Positions 37,970 to 45,846 of a stretch of DNA of 64,000 nucleotides are shown here, in pieces. The stretch spans positions 8,308,001 through 8,372,000 of the forward strand of contig NZ_CP107819.1 of NCBI RefSeq assembly GCF_036346295.1, read 5' to 3'. The notes under the pieces were generated by a model. That model was given only the letters and a program-made list of their open reading frames with translations. It was not told the DNA's origin and searched no databases. Origin of the DNA: Streptomyces sp. NBC_00536 (lineage in GTDB: Bacteria > Actinomycetota > Actinomycetes > Streptomycetales > Streptomycetaceae). The position numbers and the translations under genes are program-made. Every line of letters begins with the position of its first letter. Positions within the stretch are counted from its first letter, which is position 1.

Positions 37970-38973
37970 CCACGCCGCCCGGAACACTCGTGAACAGCGC
38001 GGCCGCGCGCATGGTCGGCCGCACACCGCTGGTGGAGCTCGCCGCGATCGGCGCCGGTCTGCCGCACCGCATCCTGGCCAAGTGCGAGTTCCTCAATCCG
38101 GCCGGTTCCGTCAAGGACCGGATCGGGCACCACATCATCCGCCGTGCCGAGGAGGAACACCTGCTCTTACCCGGTAAGAGCACGCTGGTCGAGGCCACGG
38201 CGGGAAACACGGGAGTCGCCCTGGCCTGCGCCGCGGCCGGCCGCTACCGGGTGATCGTCACCATGAGCAGCAAGATGGGGCCGGACAAAGAGGCCATGAT
38301 GCGCGCCTGGGGCGCGGAGGTGGTCCGCTGCCCCTACGACGTACCGCCGGAGAGCGCCGAGAGCTTCATCAACACCGCCAGGCGCATCGCCGAGGAGACT
38401 CCGCACAGCTACTACGTCGACCAGTTCGCCAACCCGTGGAACCGCGAGGCGCACGAACTCACCACCGGTCCCGAGATCCTCGAACAGACCGGCGGCGAGG
38501 TGGCCGCGTTCGTGGCGGGCGCCGGCACCGGCGGGACGATCACCGGCGTCGCGCGCGCCCTCACCGCGGCCGGCTCCCCGGCCAGAGTGGTCCTCGCCGA
38601 CCCGGCCGGCAGCATCCTGGCGGACCGGCTGCGCGGCGGTCACGAGCCGGGCCACGGCTATGCCATCGAGGGCATCGGCGGCGACTTCGTACCGGACCTC
38701 CTCGACCTCGGACTCGTCGACGACGCCTGCGAGGTGAGCGATGCCGAGTCCGTCGCGATGTGCCTGCGGCTCCAGACCGAGGAGGGCCTGTGGGTCGGCG
38801 GGTCGTCGGGCACGGCCGTGGCCGCTGCCCTGCGGCTGGCCGTGACGCTGCCCGGGCCCCGCTCGAACATCGTCGTCATGCTCCCCGACGGCGGATCCCG
38901 CTACTCCTCCACCCTCTTCAACCCCAGTTGGCGCACGCAGCGCGGCTTCGTCAGTGAGGACCCCGCCCGATGA
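37966..38973 (+). CDS. PLP-dependent cysteine-synthase/CBS family enzyme
   Basis: 335 residues, fold type II PLP enzyme: Lys50 in NPAGSVKDRIG is the Schiff-base residue, 'VEATAGNTGVALA' binds the substrate carboxylate, and 'GAGTGGTITGVARAL' is the phosphate-binding loop. Family members do beta-replacement on O-acetyl- or O-phosphoserine with sulfide, sulfite or an amine, giving cysteine, cysteate, diaminopropionate or cystathionine. Which one applies here is unknown. The loop SSKMGPDKEAMMRAWGAEVV is typical. Leu68 is encoded by TTA (38167-38169), a rare codon in this genome type. It is coupled by ATGA to both neighbours. Confidence 0.92.
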   Translation: MTTPPGTLVNSAAARMVGRTPLVELAAIGAGLPHRILAKCEFLNPAGSVKDRIGHHIIRRAEEEHLLLPGKSTLVEATAGNTGVALACAAAGRYRVIVTMSSKMGPDKEAMMRAWGAEVVRCPYDVPPESAESFINTARRIAEETPHSYYVDQFANPWNREAHELTTGPEILEQTGGEVAAFVAGAGTGGTITGVARALTAAGSPARVVLADPAGSILADRLRGGHEPGHGYAIEGIGGDFVPDLLDLGLVDDACEVSDAESVAMCLRLQTEEGLWVGGSSGTAVAAALRLAVTLPGPRSNIVVMLPDGGSRYSSTLFNPSWRTQRGFVSEDPAR

Positions 38974-39845
38974 CCACCGGTACCGACCGCCTCTCGAACG
39001 ACCTCCGGAAAGCGGAGGAGTACGCAGCGGAGCTGGCCCTGAAGGACGGCGAGACGCTGATCCTCACCGGCTCGGCCACCCTGCCCTTCGAAACCCGGGG
39101 CGGGGATGTCGACCTGGTCCTCGTCACCCCGTACGAGGAGCGGTACTTCGGGTTCGCGCAGAGCCGCGAGCGCGAACGGGAGACCGAGCAGGCGGCCAAC
39201 GAGTTCGCCATCAGCTACCTGCGGCTCCCCAACGGCGAGGAGCTGGACATCGAGGTCTGGCCCGAGCGCCGCCTCCTCGCCGCCGCTGAGAAGTTCCGCA
39301 CCGGGATCCGCGACATCGAGGAGGTCGAGGCCGACTTCACCCGGGTGGGCGGGCTGGACGTGAAGGTGGGGACCGACCTGTTCCACGCCGTCGGCTGGGG
39401 AGTGCCGGTCGCCGGCACCGAGGCCTTCGAGCACCTCCACGGCCGCATCCCGTGGCCGGCGTACCAGGCCTTCAAGCGCGACGCCGTGCTGGTGAACGTA
39501 CGGGACGCCACGAAGGGCATCCCCGCCAGCCTGCGGGACGAGAGGCCGGACGAGGCCTATCTGAAGCTGTGCTGGGCCGCGGACAGCCTCCTCGACGCGA
39601 TGGTCTTCCACACCGGCCACTCGATCACCCGCTGGAAGTGGCGGCTGCGCTACCTCTCCCTGCTGCCGGCCTGGGTCGACGACTGGTACCGCGGGATCCG
39701 CTTCCGTCCCGTGCTGGAACCGGCCGATCTCCTGCGCCACGTCGACGTACTGAAGAACACGTTCGAGACCTACGCCGAGCGGCCGCCGCACGCCCTTGAG
39801 CGACCGGTCCGTGGCGGCCGCTCCGCGAGCGAACCCCTCGCCTGA
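38970..39845 (+). CDS. Nucleotidyltransferase-fold protein
   Basis: 291 residues from ATG 38970 (ATGA overlap). 'LILTGSATLPFETRGGDVDLVLV' carries the polymerase-beta-type motif, with Gly34-Ser35 and Asp46/Asp48, and 'EELDIEVWPERRLL' probably supplies the third acid. The rest is helical ('AYLKLCWAADSLLDAMVFHTGHSITRWKWRLRYL'), as in aminoglycoside-type nucleotidyltransferases and related families. It is the third protein of this fold in the cluster, between a PLP enzyme and the second putative metallohydrolase. It might adenylylate the product (tailoring or self-protection) or a pathway intermediate. Confidence 0.8.
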   Translation: MTTGTDRLSNDLRKAEEYAAELALKDGETLILTGSATLPFETRGGDVDLVLVTPYEERYFGFAQSRERERETEQAANEFAISYLRLPNGEELDIEVWPERRLLAAAEKFRTGIRDIEEVEADFTRVGGLDVKVGTDLFHAVGWGVPVAGTEAFEHLHGRIPWPAYQAFKRDAVLVNVRDATKGIPASLRDERPDEAYLKLCWAADSLLDAMVFHTGHSITRWKWRLRYLSLLPAWVDDWYRGIRFRPVLEPADLLRHVDVLKNTFETYAERPPHALERPVRGGRSASEPLA

Positions 39846-39874
39846 GCACACGCCAGCACACGTCAGCACACGCC
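39845..39874. repeat. Three tandem 10-bp repeats in an operon gap
   Basis: AGCACACGCC (39845-39854), AGCACACGTC (39855-39864) and AGCACACGCC (39865-39874) run head to tail directly after the nucleotidyltransferase stop, then an AT-rich stretch and GGGGGAA before ATG 39895. The 10-bp period equals about one DNA turn. Protein binding or a local leader function is possible. Confidence 0.85.
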
Positions 39875-39894
39875 ATAAAAGGGGGAAGTTTTTC

Positions 39895-40710
39895 ATGGAC
39901 ATCATCGGACACCTGGCGGTCATCGAACACGCCGGTATCCAGGGCGCGGACGTGTGGGAGGACGACGCGGTCCTCGCACTGTTCCCGAACCTCGCGCACT
40001 GCCACGAGTGGGCCTACAAGGTGCTCCGCAGCGCGGTGGCGCAGCGGGAGGAACCGGAGATACCGCAGAGCCGTGCCGCGAGGCTGATAGAGGGGCACAT
40101 CATCACCGACTGGGTGATCCACTACGGCCCCCGGCTCACCCCCGACCTCCAGCGGATCGGATGGGCCTACAAGGAGATGCACAAGGCCACGGAGCGGATG
40201 GACGAGTTCTTCGACCAGGCCCTGGCCATGGGCCTGACCGACCGCGACCCGCGGCAGCACGACACCAGGGAGCACCTTGAGCGCGACTTCGGCCACACCT
40301 CGGTCGAGTGCGCCCTCGACTTCAAGGTCGGCGGCCAGGTGGCCGACAGCCACCGCGAGACGGGCCTCAGAAACAGCCTGGCCAGGCTCCACGACCCGAA
40401 GTGGGCGGCGGACCTCGTCAAGGACGTGCTCACCGAGACCGACGGGTACACCAAGGAGCCGGACTCGGTCCTCTCCCGGACCATGGCCGAGTACGGCGCA
40501 TGGGCCGGCAGCATCGCGCACCCCGACGACTTCGCGGCCCTGACGCTGTGCACCCGGTTCGACTGGAACTACGACCGGCGGACCGTCGACTACGTGCTCG
40601 ACTTCTTGCACGAGGTCGAGCGGGACCTCGACGAGGGCCTGGCCGAGGAACTCGTCGACGAGGTGGTCGCCACGATCGCCGACCCGAAGCTCCTGGCAGC
40701 GACGGACTGA
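39895..40710 (+). CDS. Putative metal-dependent hydrolase, zinc-phospholipase-C-like (paralogue 2)
   Basis: 271 residues from ATG 39895 with GGGGGAA about 8 bases upstream. It repeats the His/Asp pattern of the 36058 gene: GHL (His6), CHEW (His37), GHIITDWVIHYG (His68, Asp72, His76) and GHTSVECALD (His134, Glu138, Asp142). Spacing between the motifs is nearly identical, so the two are paralogues that probably share a fold and a metal site. It has no signal peptide. A zinc-dependent phospholipase-C-like fold is my best match by eye, with no known reaction. Having two copies in one operon suggests consecutive hydrolysis steps or a heterodimer. Confidence 0.6.
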   Translation: MDIIGHLAVIEHAGIQGADVWEDDAVLALFPNLAHCHEWAYKVLRSAVAQREEPEIPQSRAARLIEGHIITDWVIHYGPRLTPDLQRIGWAYKEMHKATERMDEFFDQALAMGLTDRDPRQHDTREHLERDFGHTSVECALDFKVGGQVADSHRETGLRNSLARLHDPKWAADLVKDVLTETDGYTKEPDSVLSRTMAEYGAWAGSIAHPDDFAALTLCTRFDWNYDRRTVDYVLDFLHEVERDLDEGLAEELVDEVVATIADPKLLAATD

Positions 40711-40720
40711 CGGGGTAGTC

Positions 40721-41503
40721 GTGACGGTGATCGAGGACACCGACGGGGGCAGGCCCGTCAGGGACAAGGTGCTGGACACCTTCCAGGAACGCCTGGTGGA
40801 CATCTGGGCACGCGACGGCTTCGGCCTCGCGGACCCGGCCGGGACCGCCGGCCGGATCCGCCGGCTCCTGGACGGACCCGGCTTCGAGCCCGCGGCCCGC
40901 GCCCTGGAAGACCTGGGGATCCGCACCACCTGGAACAAGGTCTTCGCGGAGCGCCGCGCGGCGTTCCTCGCCGACTGGCTCGCACCACACGTCCACGGCC
41001 GCGTACTCGACGTGCTGGGAGGGGACTTCACCGTGCTCCGGGCCCTGCTGGGGACCGGCCTCGCCGCCCGCGACGTGGTCGGTTGCGAGCGGGCCCGCGC
41101 CTACAGCACGGACTGGTCGACGCTGCCCTTCCCGGTTCTCGACCTGGGGCCCGATCTCGCCCTCCCGGCAGGGGAGTTCGACACCTTCCTGATCTGCACC
41201 GTGCTGCACCACGAGCCGCGGACGGAGGAGTTCCTCGCGTCGGTGGCCCGGCGCGGGGCCCGACGGTGGGTCGTGGTCGAGAACTGCCTCGACCCGGCGA
41301 ACGACGAGGAGTTCCACTTCTACGTCGACGAGTTCTTCAACCGCTGCCTGAACACGTTCGACGTACCGTGCGTGCACCAGCACCGGACCGCCGACCAGTG
41401 GCGCGAGCTGCTGTCCGGCTACGGGACCGTCGTGCACGAGGAGACCCGGGCCAACGTCCCGGGCATGCCGTTCCCGTACACCCTGATGGTGCTGGACCGA
41501 TGA
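40721..41503 (+). CDS. Class I SAM-dependent methyltransferase-like protein
   Basis: 260 residues from GTG 40721 with GGGG about 5 bases upstream. 'HVHGRVLDVLGGDFTVLRALL' is in the place of motif I (E/DxGxGxG) but is DVLGGD, so SAM binding may be altered. 'VVGCERARAY', 'GEFDTFLICTVLHHEP' and 'RRWVVVENCLD' follow the order of a Rossmann-type methyltransferase. Its stop overlaps the next PLP gene as ATGA. Most likely it methylates a pathway intermediate. Confidence 0.75.
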   Translation: MTVIEDTDGGRPVRDKVLDTFQERLVDIWARDGFGLADPAGTAGRIRRLLDGPGFEPAARALEDLGIRTTWNKVFAERRAAFLADWLAPHVHGRVLDVLGGDFTVLRALLGTGLAARDVVGCERARAYSTDWSTLPFPVLDLGPDLALPAGEFDTFLICTVLHHEPRTEEFLASVARRGARRWVVVENCLDPANDEEFHFYVDEFFNRCLNTFDVPCVHQHRTADQWRELLSGYGTVVHEETRANVPGMPFPYTLMVLDR

Positions 41504-42873
41504 CCGCGAACGGCACCGGAAGCCACGGGCGTGGGCACGGCGAGCAGGCCGCGGCGGACGGCCGGGAGTACCTCCGGCGACTGGCCCGGGCCGTCGTGCA
41601 GGAGTGCCGGGAGGAGGGCGTGGCGACCCCTGACGGTCTGCCCGGCACGGTACTGGAAGCACCTTCCTTCGCCGCGGCGTTCCAGGCCTACGAGTCGGCC
41701 GCCGACGAGCTCGCCGGTCACCTCGGCAGGGCCTTCCAGCCCGCGCAGGCGTACCCGTCCATGGAGGCCTTCTGGCGCGACGCGCACGCCCAGGAGAGCG
41801 GCGCGAGCCCGAACGCCTACTGGGACAGCTACGAGAACGGCGCGCGCCGCCGCGCCGAGGCCGAGCTGGCCCACGCCTTCGGGACCGGGCAGGCGGTCCT
41901 GGTCAACGCCGGGATGTCGGCGCTCGACGTCGCCATCCGTGCCTCGGGCGCCGGCCCCGGGGACTCGGTCCTCGTCCACGACCGCACGTACTTCGAGACC
42001 CACGACCTGCTGACCAACGTCTTCGGCCCGTGGGGTCTCGGGGCGGTCCGCGCCGACCTGCGGGACGCACCCGCCACCCGCCGCGTGATCGCCGAGCACG
42101 GCCCGAAGCTCGCGGTGGCCGAGCTGGCACTGAACGGCCCCCGCTGCGACGTGCCCGTGCTCGAACCGCTGATCGAGTCCGGGATGCGGCTTCTCCTCGA
42201 CTTCTCCGCACTCGGCCACGGCGTGCGCCCGGCCGACCTGGTCGAGGGCGCCGATGTCGTCTACGTCGAGTCCGGCATGAAGTACCTGACCCGGCGGACC
42301 GGCGCGGGCGTGCTGTACGGCCAAGGCGCCTGGATGGACGACATCCGTGCGGGCGCCCGCCGCACCGGCCAACAGCTCCAGGGACGGGCCCTGCACTGGA
42401 TCCGCAGGGGCGAGATGCACGACTGCGCACGGCGCGCGGCCCTGCACAGCGCCCGACGCCGGCTGTTCGTCAGTGTCCTGCGGGACCGGCTGCCGGACCT
42501 GGTCGTCACCGACGCCCTGTCCGGCGCCGGCGAACGGCAGGACCTGCTGGCCCGGGCCATCCGCGACGGGGCCGACGGGTGCATGGTGTTCGCACGACTG
42601 CCCGACGCGGACGCCGCGCGGGCCGAGACCCTGCACCGGGACGTGGTCGCCCGCTGGGCGGCCGGGTTCAAGACCGAGCGGGTCCGCGCCGGCTTCGGCT
42701 GGACCGCCACGACCGGCCGGTCCTACGGCCGGGACGCCCTCAACACCGACCTCGGCGAGTGTTTCGTACGGATCAGTGTGGGGATCGAGGATGAGGAAGA
42801 CATCGTGGAACAGGCCCGCAGCCTCGCCCGGGCGGCCCAGGACGTACTCGGCGGCTCGGAGGCCGGCGCGTGA
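41500..42873 (+). CDS. PLP-dependent enzyme of the Cys/Met-metabolism (gamma-family) type
   Basis: 457 residues from ATG 41500. 'HAFGTGQAVLVNAGMSALDVAIRASG' is the phosphate-binding start of the large domain, 'LLLDFSALGHGVRPADLVEGADVVYVESGMKYLTRRTGAGVLYG' carries the PLP-contacting Asp and the Schiff-base Lys261. This fits the cystathionine gamma-synthase/lyase superfamily. Such enzymes do gamma- or beta-elimination or replacement on activated homoserine, cysteine or related substrates. About 90 extra N-terminal residues precede the domain. It is the second PLP enzyme of the rightward arm and third of the cluster. The GTGA overlap couples it to the diiron gene. Confidence 0.85.
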   Translation: MTANGTGSHGRGHGEQAAADGREYLRRLARAVVQECREEGVATPDGLPGTVLEAPSFAAAFQAYESAADELAGHLGRAFQPAQAYPSMEAFWRDAHAQESGASPNAYWDSYENGARRRAEAELAHAFGTGQAVLVNAGMSALDVAIRASGAGPGDSVLVHDRTYFETHDLLTNVFGPWGLGAVRADLRDAPATRRVIAEHGPKLAVAELALNGPRCDVPVLEPLIESGMRLLLDFSALGHGVRPADLVEGADVVYVESGMKYLTRRTGAGVLYGQGAWMDDIRAGARRTGQQLQGRALHWIRRGEMHDCARRAALHSARRRLFVSVLRDRLPDLVVTDALSGAGERQDLLARAIRDGADGCMVFARLPDADAARAETLHRDVVARWAAGFKTERVRAGFGWTATTGRSYGRDALNTDLGECFVRISVGIEDEEDIVEQARSLARAAQDVLGGSEAGA

Positions 42874-44162
42874 CCGGCGCACCGGGACCGGCATCCGCCA
42901 CCCCGGGCAGCCGGCGGGGTCCCGCCGCACCGGACGGCCACCGGGGTTCCAGGGCCCCGCGGTTGCCGTGGCCCGAACGCTTCCGCTCCCACGGCGGGGC
43001 GGCCAGCCCCGAAGCCAGTCGGGCGAGGCTCCTCGAACTGGCGCGTGAGACCTGGACCGTGACCCGGCTCCTCGCCGCCAGCACCCTGGACGTGGCCGAG
43101 TTCGAGGCGAAGCTGGTGCTGGCCGAGGCCGTCCACGCCCTCGCCGAGGTCGCCGCGAGCTGTGAGGAACGGGCCGCCGAGCTGGGTGCCGCGCCGAAGC
43201 CGGACCAGCGGCGGGCCACCGACGAGCAGGAGGAGCGACTGGCCGTGGCGCTCGCGACACCGCCGCACCAGCGGCTGGCCGCACTGCCCCGGGCGTGGCT
43301 GACTCCGCTCCTCGGGATGTTCGGCACCAGCCCCTTCGACCCGCTCCTCGACGGCCCCTCCGAGCGGGTGCGCCGTCGGGGGCTCAGCGACCTCCAGGAC
43401 GCCCTCGGCGGGCTCCTCGACGCCGCCGCCCGGCTGCGCCCGGCCGCCGACCAGCCGGCCGTCCCGTCATCCCGGCCGGCCGTGCGCACGGCGCAGCGGC
43501 CGACGATGGGGCGGCGCGACGAGCGGTTCGCGACGTTCGAGAACACCCGGGACTACCGCGGCGCGGCCGACTGGCGTGACCTGGGATCCCCGTACGACAA
43601 CGACCTGCTCGAACTGGTCCGCGTCAACCGGGACGAGATCGACGCACTGGAGACCTTCGCCCTGGCCCTGTTCGACCTGGTGGCCGAGGCCGATCTGGAG
43701 TCGCTGCGGCACCTCGCCAGGCTCACCTGGGACGAGGCCAGACACGCGGCCATCGGGCAGGAACTCCTCCATGAGCGCTTCGGCGACCCCTTCGCCTACG
43801 AGTGCAGCATGATCGGCATCCGGGTCCGTGGTCAGATGACCGGCTGGCACGCCTGGACCCAGATCACGGTCTTCGGCGAGCTGGGCATCATCGGGCCCAT
43901 GCGCGCCCTCGAACGCACCGCCCGCCGGCGCGGGGACGACCGGATCGCGCACGCCTTCGGCTTCATCGCCTCCGACGAGACCATGCACCTGCGGGACTCG
44001 CGCCGCCTCCTCGACCGCAACCATCCCGCGGGAGGGCTCGCCCGGGCGGCCGATGCCGCCCGGGCCCGCGCCGGCCGGATCCTTGAGGAACTCGGCCTCT
44101 ACGACGCCGAGCAGTTCGCCCAGCTGGACGAACGGCAGATCTTCGAGCTGCTCGGTGAGTAG
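42870..44162 (+). CDS. Ferritin-like diiron protein, putative oxygenase
   Basis: 430 residues from GTG 42870 (GTGA overlap). The first ~210 residues are a helical, Ala/Arg-rich extension. The C-terminal half has the ligands of a ferritin-like four-helix diiron centre: Glu256/Glu261 (NRDEIDALE), E289xxH292 (WDEARHA), Glu337 (VFGELG) and E370xxH373 (SDETMHL). This is the E...ExxH...E...ExxH pattern of diiron oxygenases and N-oxygenases. It could oxidise an amine, a C-H bond or a carrier-bound amino acid in the pathway. No closer family assignment can be made by eye. Confidence 0.82.
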   Translation: MTGAPGPASATPGSRRGPAAPDGHRGSRAPRLPWPERFRSHGGAASPEASRARLLELARETWTVTRLLAASTLDVAEFEAKLVLAEAVHALAEVAASCEERAAELGAAPKPDQRRATDEQEERLAVALATPPHQRLAALPRAWLTPLLGMFGTSPFDPLLDGPSERVRRRGLSDLQDALGGLLDAAARLRPAADQPAVPSSRPAVRTAQRPTMGRRDERFATFENTRDYRGAADWRDLGSPYDNDLLELVRVNRDEIDALETFALALFDLVAEADLESLRHLARLTWDEARHAAIGQELLHERFGDPFAYECSMIGIRVRGQMTGWHAWTQITVFGELGIIGPMRALERTARRRGDDRIAHAFGFIASDETMHLRDSRRLLDRNHPAGGLARAADAARARAGRILEELGLYDAEQFAQLDERQIFELLGE

Positions 44163-44856
44163 CGCGGCCGGGCCTGTCGCCGGGGCAGCACGGGAGTGGA
44201 CGGCCGCACTGCCCGGCTTCCAGTCCCACCACCGGTCCGTGCTGACCTGGCCGGCACTCATCGAGGGCGCCGGTACGGAGCTGGCGGACGCGGTGTTGCA
44301 CAGCGGGGCGCGGGTCCTCGCGTTCGGAGCTCCGTTCCCCGACCCGCTCGTCCACGACGTGGCGCACGAGACCGTGACGGTCTGGACCGTCGAACCGGGG
44401 GCGCACCCACCAGAGGGCCGGGCCTCGACGGGGACGGGGACGGGGACGCGGACAGCGGCCGGGACAGCGACGGCGACGCCGACGCCGGAGCAGTGGAGCC
44501 AGATGGCGGCCCTGTGGCGGGGCACGGGAATCACGGTGCTCGCCGAGAGCGCGCGGGACCACGCCTCGTGGACGCACGCCCGCTGCCTCGACCTCCGCGG
44601 GCGCGTCGTCGCCACCGCCTCCGCACAGCAGCTGCCCGGCCCGGTCACCGGCTCCGGGGCCCGCCTCCTGGTCTGCGCGGTCGCCACCTCGGCCGACCAC
44701 CGCAACCGCGGTGCCGGGGCGCGCTGCGTCCGCGCGGTCACCGCCGGACGGCGGGCCGCCGCACTCGTCGAGGCCGGATCGCCGTCCGGGCGCTTCTTCC
44801 AGCGCCTGGGCTGGGCGCCCGCCACGGTCGCGCATCTCTACCGGTACGACTCATAG
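44155..44856 (+). CDS. GNAT-family acetyltransferase-like protein
   Basis: About 233 residues from GTG 44155, which overlaps the previous stop by 8 bp. The C-terminal third shows a GNAT core: 'LLVCAVATSADHRNRGAGARCVRAVTAG' with the acetyl-CoA loop HRNRGAG, ending 'PSGRFFQRLGW'. The middle contains a low-complexity Gly-Thr run made by imperfect GGGGAC/GACGGG-type hexamers (about 44425-44485). It may acetylate the product or an intermediate, or serve in self-protection. Confidence 0.78.
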   Translation: MSSAAGPVAGAAREWTAALPGFQSHHRSVLTWPALIEGAGTELADAVLHSGARVLAFGAPFPDPLVHDVAHETVTVWTVEPGAHPPEGRASTGTGTGTRTAAGTATATPTPEQWSQMAALWRGTGITVLAESARDHASWTHARCLDLRGRVVATASAQQLPGPVTGSGARLLVCAVATSADHRNRGAGARCVRAVTAGRRAAALVEAGSPSGRFFQRLGWAPATVAHLYRYDS

Positions 44857-44919
44857 CCTGGTCCGGCACCGCTCCCGGCCCGGCCGACGGGTCACCCACC
44901 CACCACGAAGCGAGGGCAC

Positions 44920-45846
44920 ATGCGTCATCGACTCAGCTTGAGCGGGGAGATCCCCCCGCCCTCCGTAGTCAAGGAATTCGAGGGCGTCGGGCTCATCCGC
45001 AGCGAGTACGTCATCCGGGCCAGCGGCCACTTCATCTCCGTGCAGCGCACCCAGGACGCCCTGCGCGAGTACGTGGCGGCCGTCGCGAGGGCCGTGCCGG
45101 GCCGGCCGATCTGGTACCGGACCAGCGAGATGACCTCACAGGAGGCCAACACGCTGATCGGCGTCGACCGGACGTACACCGAGGCCGACTTCATGAAGGG
45201 CCGGCGCGGGGTGCGCCGGGCACGGGAGATGCCCGAGGCCTTCGAGACCGAGCTGCGCGTCGTGGCGGAGGTCGCGGCCGACCACCCCGACCTGCACGTC
45301 CTCGCGCCGTTCGTACGGGATGCCGAGGACCTCGGCTTCGTCGCCGACACCCTTGAGCGGATCGACTGGCCGAACCGCTTCGGATCGATGGTGGAGATCC
45401 CCTCGGCGCTGTTCGACATCGAGCAGTTCGTGGCGCTGGGTGCCACCAATTTCCTCCTGGGCATGAACGACCTCTCCTCGACGCTCACCGCCACCACGCG
45501 CGAGTTCTGGGACATGAAGCTGCACCCGAGCGTGTGGTGGGCGATCGACCAGGTCGCCGCACTGGCCAAGGGCGCGCCCTGGGACTGGGGCCTCGCCGGG
45601 AACCTGAGCCCCGCGGTCGTCGAACGGGCCGAGCTCGCCGGCGTCCCGTACGTCAGCATGCACTACAGCGAACTGCCCAAACTCCTGGGCTGGGACGAGA
45701 ACACCCTGCCCGACCTCGACCTGGTGGCCCGCACCAAGGCGTTCACCCGACGGCAGATCGCCCGCGCCGAGGACCGGGCCTTCCGGGAACGCCTCGGCCT
45801 CGATGCCGCCGCACCGACGGAAGAAGGCCTGGTGCTCGGTGACTGA
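44920..45846 (+). CDS. Stand-alone PEP-utilising TIM-barrel enzyme
   Basis: 308 residues from ATG 44920 (CGAGGG upstream). It matches the C-terminal, PEP-binding barrel of PEP synthase, PPDK and PTS enzyme I: GVGLIRSEYVI, IWYRTSEM (substrate Arg), 'KGRRGVRRA', 'FGSMVEIPSALF' (metal-binding Glu) and 'LLGMNDLSS' (metal-binding Asn-Asp). The swivelling phospho-His and ATP-grasp domains of the full enzymes are absent. At the place of the catalytic Cys (usual CGExAxD) it reads DWGLAGN, so the normal Cys acid is missing. It probably uses PEP or pyruvate in a different reaction. The next gene, a ComB-like phosphatase, overlaps it, suggesting consecutive steps. Confidence 0.85.
   Translation: MRHRLSLSGEIPPPSVVKEFEGVGLIRSEYVIRASGHFISVQRTQDALREYVAAVARAVPGRPIWYRTSEMTSQEANTLIGVDRTYTEADFMKGRRGVRRAREMPEAFETELRVVAEVAADHPDLHVLAPFVRDAEDLGFVADTLERIDWPNRFGSMVEIPSALFDIEQFVALGATNFLLGMNDLSSTLTATTREFWDMKLHPSVWWAIDQVAALAKGAPWDWGLAGNLSPAVVERAELAGVPYVSMHYSELPKLLGWDENTLPDLDLVARTKAFTRRQIARAEDRAFRERLGLDAAAPTEEGLVLGD

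Noticed and set aside
44920..45846. PEP mutase, hence a phosphonate cluster
   Set aside because: The barrel matches PEP-synthase/enzyme I C-terminal motifs, not the PepM EDKxxxxxNS motif, and no phosphonopyruvate decarboxylase is present.
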